Shown here piece by piece: positions 1 through 7,909 of a stretch of DNA of 33,086 nucleotides. The stretch lies in NCBI GenBank assembly GCA_002403455.1, contig DHHV01000130.1, positions 4,144-37,229 of the forward strand, read 5' to 3'. Within the stretch, counting starts at the first letter, position 1; each line of letters begins with the position of its first letter. This stretch comes from Hyphomonadaceae bacterium UBA4763 (GTDB taxonomy: Bacteria; Pseudomonadota; Alphaproteobacteria; Caulobacterales; Aquidulcibacteraceae). The notes below the pieces were generated by a model. That model did no database searches, was not told where the DNA came from, and saw nothing but the letters and a program-made list of their open reading frames with translations. The translations under genes and the position numbers were made by a program.

Positions 1-31
1 CTCAGAGCATGCCACAATTATGGGACAAATG

Positions 32-832
32 TCAGAACCGCCACACTAGAGCGCCTGCCCGAATAATTTCAGCAAATTCCGTCGGCAAGAGACTTGCGCC
101 GCCCACCAACAAACCATCCATGTCCGGGTTTGCCAACAGCGCACCGGCATTCGCCGCGCTGACCGAACCTCCATAGATGACTGGCGCCGCGACAAAAGCA
201 TGGCTGAGGGCGCTGGCGAGAGCCGCGCGAATGGCGCGATGCGCCGCGCTGATCTCGGGGCCGGATGGGGTTCGCCCAGAGCCGATCGCCCAAACCGGCT
301 CATAAGCAAAGGCGATCTTGCGCTGCGCCAAGGCCGGCCCCGCCAAGGCCGAGGCGAGCGCCGTCACCTGGTTGAAAATAAAGCTCTCGGTTTCGCCGCG
401 CATGCGCGCCTGCGCCGTCTCGCCGACGCAGACGACAACGTCGAGGCCAGCCTCCAAAGCGCGATCGATTTTGGCGGCGATCAGCTCGGCGGTCTCGCCA
501 TGATCGCGCCGGCGCTCCGAATGCCCAACAATCGTAAAACGCGCGCCGCCGGCGCAGACAAGCTCAGCGCTGACATCGCCGGTGTGAGCGCCATTGCGCC
601 GGGCCGACACGTCTTGCGCGCCGACGACGAATGCAGACCCGCCAAAAGCGGTAACGCACGCCCCGATTAAACAGGCCGGCGGCGCGATCCCTAGCGTCAA
701 CGCGTCAGGCCCCGCCTCATGCGCATTCGCGTCCAGCAAGGCGCAGAATTGCTTCAGATCGGCAAGATGATGACCATTGTTTGGCGCATTCATCTTCCAA
801 TTGCCGAGTATGATCCGCCGCCCCCACGCCAT
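32..832 (-). CDS. tpiA: Triosephosphate isomerase
   Basis: This gene encodes the cytoplasmic glycolytic and gluconeogenic enzyme that interconverts dihydroxyacetone phosphate and glyceraldehyde 3-phosphate. The 266-residue protein carries the full family signature: GNWKMN near the N-terminus with catalytic Lys13, VGHSERR with His104, YEPVWAIGSG with catalytic Glu178, and the phosphate-binding YGGSV and LLVGGASL loops near the C-terminus. The length is normal for bacterial TpiA, and nothing essential is missing. An in-frame ATG four codons upstream (base 844) abuts an AAGGG. I prefer the ATG at 832 because it places the GNWKMN strand at the usual distance and leaves about 12 bases to that AAGGG. 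It diverges from ppiD across about 84 bases. Only 31 bases remain downstream in the window, too few to see the secG that often follows. Confidence 0.97.
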   Translation of the reverse strand: MAWGRRIILGNWKMNAPNNGHHLADLKQFCALLDANAHEAGPDALTLGIAPPACLIGACVTAFGGSAFVVGAQDVSARRNGAHTGDVSAELVCAGGARFTIVGHSERRRDHGETAELIAAKIDRALEAGLDVVVCVGETAQARMRGETESFIFNQVTALASALAGPALAQRKIAFAYEPVWAIGSGRTPSGPEISAAHRAIRAALASALSHAFVAAPVIYGGSVSAANAGALLANPDMDGLLVGGASLLPTEFAEIIRAGALVWRF

Positions 833-847
833 CCGCAAAATCATCCC

Positions 848-875
848 TTGCGCGCCGTTCGCGAGACCTTAAAAG
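848..875 (+). promoter_or_regulatory. Candidate sigma70-type promoter for the ppiD-trp operon
   Basis: TTGCGC (848-853) and TAAAAG (870-875) are 16 bases apart in the short divergent region between tpiA and ppiD. The match to the -35/-10 consensus is only moderate. Position is the main argument, because the downstream trp genes are joined by overlaps and have no other obvious promoter. Confidence 0.3.
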
Positions 876-916
876 ACGCTGCCATTCTCGGTCGTCAAGA
901 GAGGCCCTCGGCGAAA

Positions 917-2815
917 ATGTTATCGGTATTGCGTCGTTTCGCACGGTCCTGGGCCGCGGGCCTGTTATTGGTGGTGTTGGCGATCGGGTTATCGCTGTTT
1001 TCGATTTCAGATTGGCTGACCGTTGGTCGGCCCGACGATATCGCCCGCGTTGGAAAAGCGCGGATCAGCGCGAATGATCTCAGCAATTCCTTTGACCAAG
1101 TCATTGAACTGGCTGGCCAACGCGCCGGTCGGCAGCTCACAAACGCCGAAGCGCTCGAGCAAAATCTCGACCAGGTCGCGCTTGATCGATTGGTCGGCGC
1201 GGCGGCCTTCGAGGCGGAGGCATTGGCGCTCGGCATGTCGCCGGGCGATGCGCGCCTGCGCGCCGAAATCGAGGCGATCCCGGCTTTTCGCTCGCCGCTG
1301 ACCGGCGCGTTCGATTTGGAGACCTATCGCGAGCAATTGCGCGGCGCATCCCTGACCCCACGCGAATTCCAGCAGGACCTTGGGAAAGATTTGCTGCGCC
1401 AGGACGTGATCGGGACCTATTCGGCGCTCGGCGCGGCGCCAGCCGGATTTATCGCGAGCTTTGTGCGCTTTATCACCGAGGAGCGCGATGTGATATGGGC
1501 GGGGCTGCCGCCGACCGCCGCAGCTGACCCCGGTCAGCCGAGCGACGAGCAGCTGGCGGCGCTTTATGAAACAAGCAAAGAGCGCCTCGCCGAGCCCGAA
1601 CGGCGCGCGATTGCGCTGGTCGCCGTCGGCAAGGACGATTATATTGACGCGGTCGAAGTGACCGACAATGACATTTCGCGGCTTTATGAAGCGCGCAAAT
1701 CCACCTTGTTGACGCGTGAAAAGCGCAGTTATGTTCAGGTCGCGTTTGACAGCCAGGCCGAAGCATTGGCCGTCAAGACCGAGGCGACGCGCCTCGGCGC
1801 CCTGAAAGCCGCTGCGCCGCAAGCCCTCAATTTTCCACCGCTGGCGCGCACCGATATTCGCGACGAGGCGCTCGGCAATGCGTTGTTTGCCGCGGAGCCG
1901 CAGGCGATCCTTGGGCCAATCGAAACCAATGGGTCGTTTTTCTTGGCCGCGGTCGAGGCGATCGAGCCGCCCGTGCAACGCAGCCTCGAAGAGGCGCGCG
2001 AGGAATTGCGCCGGCTGCTCGCCGATGATTTGGCTGAAGAACAATTGCTCGATGCGGTGGCCGCGCTCGAACGGGCGCTTGCGGAAAATTCAGACCTGGA
2101 GGCGGCAGCGGAATCGGCTGAGCTTTCCATCCTCGAATTGCCCGCCTTTGACGCGAGCGGGCGCAGCGACGATGGCGCGCGCGTCGAATTTCCCTTCGAG
2201 GGCGAGGCGATCGTCCGCGCGGCCTTCGCCGCGACGATCGGTGAGGTCGGGGAGATCATCAACGCCGAACAAGGCTATTGGGTGCTCCGGGTCAACGAGT
2301 CTATCCCGCCGCGCACGCCGGATTTGGCCGAAATCCGCGATCAGTTGATTGAATTGTGGCGCGGCGAACAGCGCGCCGAAGCGCTGCGCGCCTTGGCCGA
2401 AACGCTGAAAGGACGCCTTGCGAGCGGCGAAAATCTCGAGGACGTCACCAAATCCTATACCGGCGCCGTGGCGCCGGCGCGCGAAACCTTGTCGCGCGGG
2501 CGACAAAATCCGCTGATCCCGCCGACCTTGTCGGCGCTGGCTTTCCGCACCAAAGAGGAGGAAGCAGGGGTGGAAGTGCTCGGCAATGGGGCGATCTTGC
2601 TGGTTCGCGTCGAGAAAATCCGCAGCGCAGAGGCCGCGCTCACGCCGGACGACGTCACGCAAATTAGCAACAATATTTCCAGCTCGATCGAAAATGACGT
2701 GTTGTCGGCCTTGCGCGACGGCATTTTGCGCGATCTCACCGCGAAAAAGCGTTATTGGGTCAATCAGGACCGCGCCCGCGCGACCTTGCGCCCCGGCGAG
2801 ACGGCGTCGCCATGA
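917..2815 (+). CDS. ppiD: PpiD/SurA-type periplasmic folding chaperone, membrane anchored
   Basis: The product is a 632-residue protein with one N-terminal transmembrane anchor (about residues 10-32, after MLSVLRRFARSW) and a large periplasmic part. That is the architecture and size of PpiD, which helps newly secreted proteins fold at the Sec translocon exit. The order is a SurA_N-like helical region (about 40-200), a central parvulin-like segment (about 230-380) and a helical C-terminal part. The central domain lacks a clear R-H-I-L/V parvulin signature, so it may be a chaperone without strong isomerase activity; that is inference. The ATG at 917 has AAGAGAGG 12 bases upstream. A longer in-frame reading from 719 would cover the tpiA start and the intergenic region and is unlikely. 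Its TGA overlaps the trpE ATG as ATGA, so the two are probably translationally coupled. Confidence 0.9.
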   Translation: MLSVLRRFARSWAAGLLLVVLAIGLSLFSISDWLTVGRPDDIARVGKARISANDLSNSFDQVIELAGQRAGRQLTNAEALEQNLDQVALDRLVGAAAFEAEALALGMSPGDARLRAEIEAIPAFRSPLTGAFDLETYREQLRGASLTPREFQQDLGKDLLRQDVIGTYSALGAAPAGFIASFVRFITEERDVIWAGLPPTAAADPGQPSDEQLAALYETSKERLAEPERRAIALVAVGKDDYIDAVEVTDNDISRLYEARKSTLLTREKRSYVQVAFDSQAEALAVKTEATRLGALKAAAPQALNFPPLARTDIRDEALGNALFAAEPQAILGPIETNGSFFLAAVEAIEPPVQRSLEEAREELRRLLADDLAEEQLLDAVAALERALAENSDLEAAAESAELSILELPAFDASGRSDDGARVEFPFEGEAIVRAAFAATIGEVGEIINAEQGYWVLRVNESIPPRTPDLAEIRDQLIELWRGEQRAEALRALAETLKGRLASGENLEDVTKSYTGAVAPARETLSRGRQNPLIPPTLSALAFRTKEEEAGVEVLGNGAILLVRVEKIRSAEAALTPDDVTQISNNISSSIENDVLSALRDGILRDLTAKKRYWVNQDRARATLRPGETASP

Positions 2816-4257
2816 CGCCAACCCTGCCGCTGATGCGTTTGCTGACGCGCAAGCGCGTTGACGATCTGATGACCCCGGTCGGCGCCTATTTGCGGCTCGC
2901 GGCGGCAGGGCGCGCCGCGTTTTTGTTGGAATCGGTGCAGGGCGGCGATTGGCGCGGGCGCTATTCGATAATTGGCCTCGATCCCGATAAAGTCTGGCGG
3001 TTGGCCGATGGCGTTGCCGCGGCCAGCGACGGCAGCCTTGCGCCGGACGCGTTTACGCCGGATGGGCGTGACGCTTTAGCCTCGCTGCGGGCGTTTCTGA
3101 CGGAAAGCGAGATCGCTGATTTTGGCGACGCCCCGCCGAGCGCAGCTGGCTGTTTCGGCTATCTTAGCTATGATTGCGTGCGCCTGGTCGAGCGTTTACC
3201 GGCCCAAAAGCCAGACCCGCTCGGCCTGCCCGACGCGTTGCTGCTGCGCCCCCGCGCGGTGGCCGTGTTTGATTCGGTGGCGCAGGAGATCGTCATCGCG
3301 GCGCGCGTGCCCGTCGGCGATCCAAGCGCCGAAGCCGAGGCCCATGCCTATCTCGACGCCATCGAAGCGATCTTGAACGCCCCCGCCCCAGGCTTGCATC
3401 CTTCCACGCCGACCGCTGCACCGCCAGTCCCGCAGTCAAACTTTGCGAAAGCCGATTTCCTCGGCGTCATCGAGCGCTGCAAATCCTATATCCAGGCGGG
3501 CGATGTGTTTCAGGTCGTGCCGAGCCAGCGTTTTTCGATCCCCTTCCCGCATCCGCCACTGGCGCTCTATCGGGCGTTGCGGCGGCTCAATCCCTCGCCG
3601 TTCTTGTTTTTCTTCGACTTTGGCGGCTTTGCGATTTGTGGGTCGAGCCCGGAAATCCTCGTCCGCTTGCGCGATGGCGACGTCACCATTCGTCCCTTGG
3701 CCGGCACGCGCCCGCGCGGGGCCAATCCGGCCGAAGACGCCGCCCGCGCCGCCGATCTACTCGCCGATCCGAAAGAGCGCGCCGAGCATTTGATGCTACT
3801 GGACCTCGGGCGCAATGACGTCGGCCGGGTCGCCAAGCCTGGCAGCGTCAAGGTGACCGAGCGCTTCGTCGTCGAGCGCTATAGCCATGTCATGCACATC
3901 GTTTCCAATGTCGCTGGCGAAATCGCCGAAGGCGAGGACGCCTTAAGCGCCTTTTTCGCCGGCTTTCCGGCCGGCACCGTCACCGGCGCGCCGAAAGTGC
4001 GGGCGATGGAGATTATCGCCGAGATGGAGCCGCATCAGCGCGGGGTCTATGCCGGCGCGGTCGGATATTTCGGGGCCGACGGCAATATGGACACCTGCAT
4101 CGCGTTGCGCACAGCGATTGTCAAAGACGGCGTTATGCATGTGCAAGCCGGCCTTGGCGTTGTCTATGATTCCGACCCCGAAACCGAGTTCGACGAAACG
4201 GTGCATAAAGCCCGCGCTTTGATACGCGCAGCGGCGGAAGCCGCGAATTTTGCCTGA
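2812..4257 (+). CDS. trpE: Anthranilate synthase component I
   Basis: TrpE makes anthranilate from chorismate, using ammonia delivered by TrpG; this is the first committed step to tryptophan. The 481-residue protein shows the chorismate-utilising enzyme motifs in order: PSQRFS, SSPEIL, PLAGTRPRG, LLDLGRNDVGRV, VERYSHVMH, GTVTGAPKVRAMEII and QAGLGVVYDSDPE. The LLES motif near residue 40, part of the usual tryptophan feedback site, is present, so allosteric inhibition by tryptophan is likely. The start ATG overlaps the ppiD stop (ATGA). Longer in-frame starts inside ppiD are not needed. No separate ribosome site or leader peptide rich in Trp is visible before it. Confidence 0.97.
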   Translation: MTPTLPLMRLLTRKRVDDLMTPVGAYLRLAAAGRAAFLLESVQGGDWRGRYSIIGLDPDKVWRLADGVAAASDGSLAPDAFTPDGRDALASLRAFLTESEIADFGDAPPSAAGCFGYLSYDCVRLVERLPAQKPDPLGLPDALLLRPRAVAVFDSVAQEIVIAARVPVGDPSAEAEAHAYLDAIEAILNAPAPGLHPSTPTAAPPVPQSNFAKADFLGVIERCKSYIQAGDVFQVVPSQRFSIPFPHPPLALYRALRRLNPSPFLFFFDFGGFAICGSSPEILVRLRDGDVTIRPLAGTRPRGANPAEDAARAADLLADPKERAEHLMLLDLGRNDVGRVAKPGSVKVTERFVVERYSHVMHIVSNVAGEIAEGEDALSAFFAGFPAGTVTGAPKVRAMEIIAEMEPHQRGVYAGAVGYFGADGNMDTCIALRTAIVKDGVMHVQAGLGVVYDSDPETEFDETVHKARALIRAAAEAANFA

Positions 4258-4281
4258 AACCTTGCAGCGCGAGCGCCTCCG

Positions 4282-4854
4282 ATGATCCTGGTGATCGATA
4301 ATTACGACAGCTTTACCTATAATCTCGTCCATTATTTGGAGGAATTGGGCGCGGCGACCCGGGTCGTGCGCAATGACGCGCTAAGCGGCGAGGAGGCGTT
4401 AGCCACCAATGCGGCCGGAATCTTGATGTCGCCAGGGCCTTGCACGCCAACCGAAGCCGGGATTTGTTTAGAAGTGCTGGCGCGCGCGCCGGCCGATTTG
4501 CCGATTTTCGGGGTTTGCCTTGGCCACCAGGCCATCGGCCAGGCCTTTGGCGGGGCCGTTGTCCGCGCCAAATCCATCATGCATGGCAAGGTCAGCGTCA
4601 TCAACCATACGGGCGTTGGGCCGTTTGCGGGCCTCTCCCCCCGCTTTCAGGCAACGCGTTATCATTCGCTGGCGGTCGCGCCCCAATCGCTGCCCGCGCA
4701 ATTGCAAGCGATCGCCTGGACCGATGACGGCGAGATCATGGGCCTGCGCCACCGCGAACGGCCCATTTTTGGCGTGCAATTTCACCCAGAATCGATCGCC
4801 TCTGAGCATGGCCATGATTTGCTGCGCAATTTCCTAAAGCTGACGCGGCAATGA
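4282..4854 (+). CDS. trpG: Anthranilate synthase component II (glutamine amidotransferase)
   Basis: This is the class I glutamine amidotransferase subunit that hydrolyses glutamine and channels ammonia to TrpE. The 190-residue protein opens with the typical ILVIDNYDSFTYN. It has the nucleophile elbow GVCLGHQAIGQAFGG with Cys79, and the His168/Glu170 pair in QFHPES, so the catalytic triad is intact. It begins 24 bases after trpE and its stop overlaps trpD as ATGA. It is a stand-alone subunit, not fused to TrpE or TrpD. A pabA-like role shared with folate synthesis is possible in bacteria with one such gene, but the context favours tryptophan. Confidence 0.97.
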   Translation: MILVIDNYDSFTYNLVHYLEELGAATRVVRNDALSGEEALATNAAGILMSPGPCTPTEAGICLEVLARAPADLPIFGVCLGHQAIGQAFGGAVVRAKSIMHGKVSVINHTGVGPFAGLSPRFQATRYHSLAVAPQSLPAQLQAIAWTDDGEIMGLRHRERPIFGVQFHPESIASEHGHDLLRNFLKLTRQ

Positions 4855-5876
4855 GCGACCCGTTCCAGACTTTTCTGCATCAGGTTTTGGCAGGCGGGCG
4901 GCTATCGGCAGACCAAGCGCAAGCAGCGATCGGGCATTTGCTGGACGGCGAGATCGATCTGGCGCGGGCGTGCGCGTTTTTGGCCGCGCTGAAAGTGCGG
5001 GGCGAAGCGCCGGCCGAGTTGATCGGCGGGGCCCGCGCATTGCGGGCGCGCGCGGTGACGATCGCCGCGCCGCCAGACGCCATCGACACCTGCGGCACCG
5101 GCGGTGACGGGGCTGATACGCTCAACATCTCGACCGCTGCGGCGATCGTTGCGGCTGGCGCCGGCGCGATCGTCGCCAAACATGGCAATCGGGCGGTGTC
5201 GTCAAAGTCCGGCTCGTCTGACGTCTTGGCCGCCTTGGGCGTCAAGATCGATGCCGGCGCGGCCGTCGCCGAGCGCTGCTTGCGCGAAATCGGGCTCGCG
5301 TTCTTATTTGCGCCAGCCTTTCATGCCGGCGTTGGCCGGATCGCCGAGGCGCGCAAGACTTTAGGGGTGCGGACAATTTTCAATTTGCTTGGGCCGCTCG
5401 CCAATCCGGCTGGCGCGCGCGCCCAATTGGTCGGCGTTTATGACCGCGCCTTGCTCGGGCCGTTCGCCGAGGCCTTGCAGGCGTTGGGCGTCGAGCGGGC
5501 CATGGTGGTGGCGGCCGAGGATGGGCTCGACGAGATTTCGCTGAGCGCCCCTACCCATTTTGCCCGGCTGGACAGCGGCGCAATTGCGTTCGGGGTCCTG
5601 ACGCCGGAAGAGGTCGGGATCAAGCGTGCGCCGCTGGCGGCGATCAAGGGCGCCGGCCCGGCCGAAAACGCCGCGGCGATCTTGCGCCTGTTGGCCGGGG
5701 AGCCGGGGCCCTTTGCCGATATCGTGGCGCTGAACGCCGGCGCGGCGTTGTTTGTCAGCGGCCGAGCCGCAACAATCGTCGAAGGTATTGCGCATGCGCG
5801 CGCAGCCATCGCCACGGGCGCCGCCAAGGCCAAGCTTGACGCCCTGATCGCCTTGAGCAACGCAAGCGCGGCATGA
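4851..5876 (+). CDS. trpD: Anthranilate phosphoribosyltransferase
   Basis: TrpD transfers phosphoribose from PRPP to anthranilate, the second step after chorismate. The 341-residue protein contains the PRPP-binding GTGGDG loop (about residues 82-87), the KHGNRAVSSKSGSSD segment that binds anthranilate and metal, and FAPAFHAGVGRIAEARKTLG followed by RTIFNLLGPLANP. All are hallmarks of the family, and the length is standard. It overlaps both neighbours by ATGA (trpG before, trpC after), which argues for coupled translation and roughly equal expression. Confidence 0.97.
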   Translation: MSDPFQTFLHQVLAGGRLSADQAQAAIGHLLDGEIDLARACAFLAALKVRGEAPAELIGGARALRARAVTIAAPPDAIDTCGTGGDGADTLNISTAAAIVAAGAGAIVAKHGNRAVSSKSGSSDVLAALGVKIDAGAAVAERCLREIGLAFLFAPAFHAGVGRIAEARKTLGVRTIFNLLGPLANPAGARAQLVGVYDRALLGPFAEALQALGVERAMVVAAEDGLDEISLSAPTHFARLDSGAIAFGVLTPEEVGIKRAPLAAIKGAGPAENAAAILRLLAGEPGPFADIVALNAGAALFVSGRAATIVEGIAHARAAIATGAAKAKLDALIALSNASAA

Positions 5877-6679
5877 CGAACACCGCCCTCCCCGATGCGC
5901 TGAGCCGCATCTTGCGCTACAAAGCCGATGAAGTCGCCGCCCGCAAAGCGGCAAGGCCGCTGGCCGAGATGCGTCGCGCTGCCGCCGCGGCCGATCCACC
6001 GCGCGGGTTTTTGGCTGCGTTGCAAGAAAAGGCGCAGGCCGGGCGCGTTGGCCTGATCGCCGAGATCAAGAAAGCCAGTCCCTCCAAAGGCCTGATCCGC
6101 GCCGATTTTGACCCCGAAGCCTTGGCGAAGGCCTATGAAACGGGCGGCGCGGCGTGTTTATCGGTCCTCACCGATGCGCCGAGCTTTCAGGGCTCGGAAG
6201 AGGCGTTGATCGCCGCGCGGGGCGCGGTGGCTCTACCGGTCTTGCGCAAAGATTTCCTGATTGATCTGTGGCAAGTCTATGAATCGCGCGCGTTGGGCGC
6301 CGATTGTATTTTGCTGATCCTGGCGGCCATTGACGATGACTTGGCGTCCGAGGCGCTGGCGCTGGCGGCCGATTTGGGCATGGGCGCGCTGGTCGAGACC
6401 CATGACGACGCCGAAATGGCGCGGGCGGCAAAGCTCGGCGCCCGGCTGATCGGGATCAATAACCGCGATCTGCGCAGCTTTACGACCGATTTGTCACTGA
6501 CAGCGCAGCTTGCAAGGCGCGCGCCGCCCGACGCGCTTTTGGTCAGCGAAAGCGGCATATTTACGCGCGACGACGTTAAGGAAGTTCGTAGCGCCGGCGC
6601 GCAAGCAATCCTGGTCGGCGAAAGCCTGATGCGGGCGGGCGATGTTGCGGCAGCGACAAGGGAATTGTCGGTTGCGTAA
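5873..6679 (+). CDS. trpC: Indole-3-glycerol phosphate synthase
   Basis: TrpC closes the indole ring, converting carboxyphenylamino-deoxyribulose phosphate to indole-3-glycerol phosphate. The 268-residue TIM barrel shows the family motifs: IAEIKKASPSKG with catalytic Glu and Lys, SVLTDAPSFQGS, LPVLRKDFLID, LVETHDDAEM, GINNRDLRSF, LVSESGI and ILVGESLMRA. It is monofunctional, with no TrpF fusion. It is the last gene of the ppiD-trpEGDC operon. In many alphaproteobacteria moaC, moeA and lexA follow here, but none is present in this window. trpF and trpBA must lie elsewhere. Confidence 0.97.
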   Translation: MTNTALPDALSRILRYKADEVAARKAARPLAEMRRAAAAADPPRGFLAALQEKAQAGRVGLIAEIKKASPSKGLIRADFDPEALAKAYETGGAACLSVLTDAPSFQGSEEALIAARGAVALPVLRKDFLIDLWQVYESRALGADCILLILAAIDDDLASEALALAADLGMGALVETHDDAEMARAAKLGARLIGINNRDLRSFTTDLSLTAQLARRAPPDALLVSESGIFTRDDVKEVRSAGAQAILVGESLMRAGDVAAATRELSVA

Positions 6680-6748
6680 GCGAAGTACAATAAGTGTACA
6701 TGATTTTGCATTGAGTAACCGTCTAACACGATAAATGACAACGGCAGG

Positions 6749-6772
6749 TATTCTAAATTAACGCTTAGAATA
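6749..6772 (+). terminator. AT-rich hairpin between convergent trpC and the 323-residue secreted protein gene
   Basis: A perfect 8-base inverted repeat, TATTCTAA / TTAGAATA, encloses an 8-base loop and is followed by AATTTTCT. The stem is AT-rich and therefore weak for an intrinsic terminator. Its place between two convergent genes is where a shared or bidirectional terminator is expected. An operator is the alternative. Confidence 0.35.
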
Positions 6773-6812
6773 AATTTTCTACCGCTCTTGTTTCATTGAC
6801 TTCATGCTTGCG

Positions 6813-7784
6813 TCAAGATTGCACTTCTGGCAGTTCGATTTCGCCGGTGATATTCGTGATAAAAATAGAATCTCGAGTCGGCGTCACTTCGACCATCATG
6901 AATGCGCCTAGCACGTTGATCGCGCGAGGCTCCCCGAATTTCACCGGGAAGGTCAAACTGTCGAAGGGCCGCGTTGCGTTACCTTCTCGATACAAGACTT
7001 CTAGCACAATGCCTTCTTGGTCCACTCTCTTCAAAACCGCTTCTGCATATATGTCCGAGCGCAATTCCATTGGCATCGGCTTTACAGACCACGACTTGAT
7101 GCGAGGCTGAATGCGAGTCGCGATTGTTGTTTGGACAACCGAAAAGCGGTTAGCACCAGTATCGGTGAATTCACGAAACTCAATACCGTTTGCAATCAAT
7201 AATGGAAAAGTAAAGGTCGGAGAAAGGACAAATGGTTCCGAGACAGCAACGTAAACTTGCGCCTCTAAATCAACAGTGCTGCGCGGGCGAACGGGCACGC
7301 ACAATGTCGTATTGTAACGATCTGTTTCGATGATTCGACCAGCTTCAAGGAAAAAAGGCGCACACCACAAGTCTGTTAATTCATTCTCTTCAATATTCCC
7401 GCGCCAAAATGATCCGCTCTTAAACACTGGCGTACCTGCCGGTAGGTATCGCAAGCCTGGTACTGCGCCAAAAGTCCGCACAGGCTTCGCCAGCACCCCC
7501 GTAGTTCGGTGCCGAACTGGGATCGAAAACACGGTCGAACCAACACCGTGTGCACCTTCGCGTACCTCGACCCGTTCCCCAATCGAATAACCTGATACTC
7601 CCCCTCGTCCCGTAACCGAGATCTCTGATTGGCGCAATTCGCCGTCTGGACGGCCTTGGACCACTTCTTCTTGCTGCGGGCTGGTCTGCGCCATTGCGAC
7701 CGATGAGTTGATGCTCACGAACAGGAAAGCGCCAAATACGCATAGCCCCATTGGCATCGACGAACGGTGAACTGGTTTCTGCAT
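6813..7784 (-). CDS. Secreted protein of unknown function
   Basis: I do not recognise this 323-residue protein. The ATG at 7784 has ACGGAG eight bases upstream, better than the ATG eight codons further out. Residues 1-32 form a signal peptide (MQKPVHRSSMPMG, a hydrophobic stretch, then VAMA before QT), so the protein is exported. The mature part has no further hydrophobic segment. It appears rich in beta-prone residues and has two cysteines (in LWCAPFF and TTLCVPVR) that could form a disulfide in the periplasm or on the outer membrane. There is no lipobox and no terminal barrel signature. The sequence is visibly less GC-rich than the trp genes. It lies downstream of the large TonB-dependent receptor in the same direction, but a strong terminator and a candidate promoter separate them, so it is probably its own transcript. 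Confidence 0.75.
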   Translation of the reverse strand: MQKPVHRSSMPMGLCVFGAFLFVSINSSVAMAQTSPQQEEVVQGRPDGELRQSEISVTGRGGVSGYSIGERVEVREGAHGVGSTVFSIPVRHRTTGVLAKPVRTFGAVPGLRYLPAGTPVFKSGSFWRGNIEENELTDLWCAPFFLEAGRIIETDRYNTTLCVPVRPRSTVDLEAQVYVAVSEPFVLSPTFTFPLLIANGIEFREFTDTGANRFSVVQTTIATRIQPRIKSWSVKPMPMELRSDIYAEAVLKRVDQEGIVLEVLYREGNATRPFDSLTFPVKFGEPRAINVLGAFMMVEVTPTRDSIFITNITGEIELPEVQS

Positions 7785-7808
7785 AACGAACACTCCGTAA
7801 ATAAACAA

Positions 7809-7837
7809 AACATAACTGACTTGATGCTGATGCGCAA
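7809..7837 (-). promoter_or_regulatory. Candidate promoter of the 323-residue secreted protein gene
   Basis: Read on the minus strand, TTGCGC (7837-7832) and TATGTT (7814-7809) are 17 bases apart. They lie between the receptor terminator and the ribosome site of the next gene. Spacing is ideal and the hexamer match is partial. Confidence 0.35.
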
Positions 7838-7853
7838 GAATTCGGCGGAGTGC

Positions 7854-7884
7854 AAAAAAAGGGGCAGCCCCGATGAGCTGCCCC
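7854..7884 (-). terminator. Rho-independent terminator of the large TonB-dependent receptor gene
   Basis: GGGGCAGC / GCTGCCCC forms a perfect 8-base GC-rich stem with an 8-base loop (stem arms 7861-7868 and 7877-7884). On the minus strand it is followed directly by seven T residues (A7854-7860 on the plus strand). It lies 26 bases after the receptor stop codon. Confidence 0.9.
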
Positions 7885-7909
7885 TCATATTTTGTCGAGT
7901 TGTTATTAA

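Noticed and set aside
1007..2044. 345-codon minus-strand frame opposite ppiD
   Set aside because: Antisense shadow typical of GC-rich genes. The plus strand encodes a coherent PpiD.
6685..6699. GTACA-N5-TGTAC palindrome just after trpC
   Set aside because: Arms of five bases only. It does not match the alphaproteobacterial LexA box (GTTC-N7-GTTC) or any operator I know.
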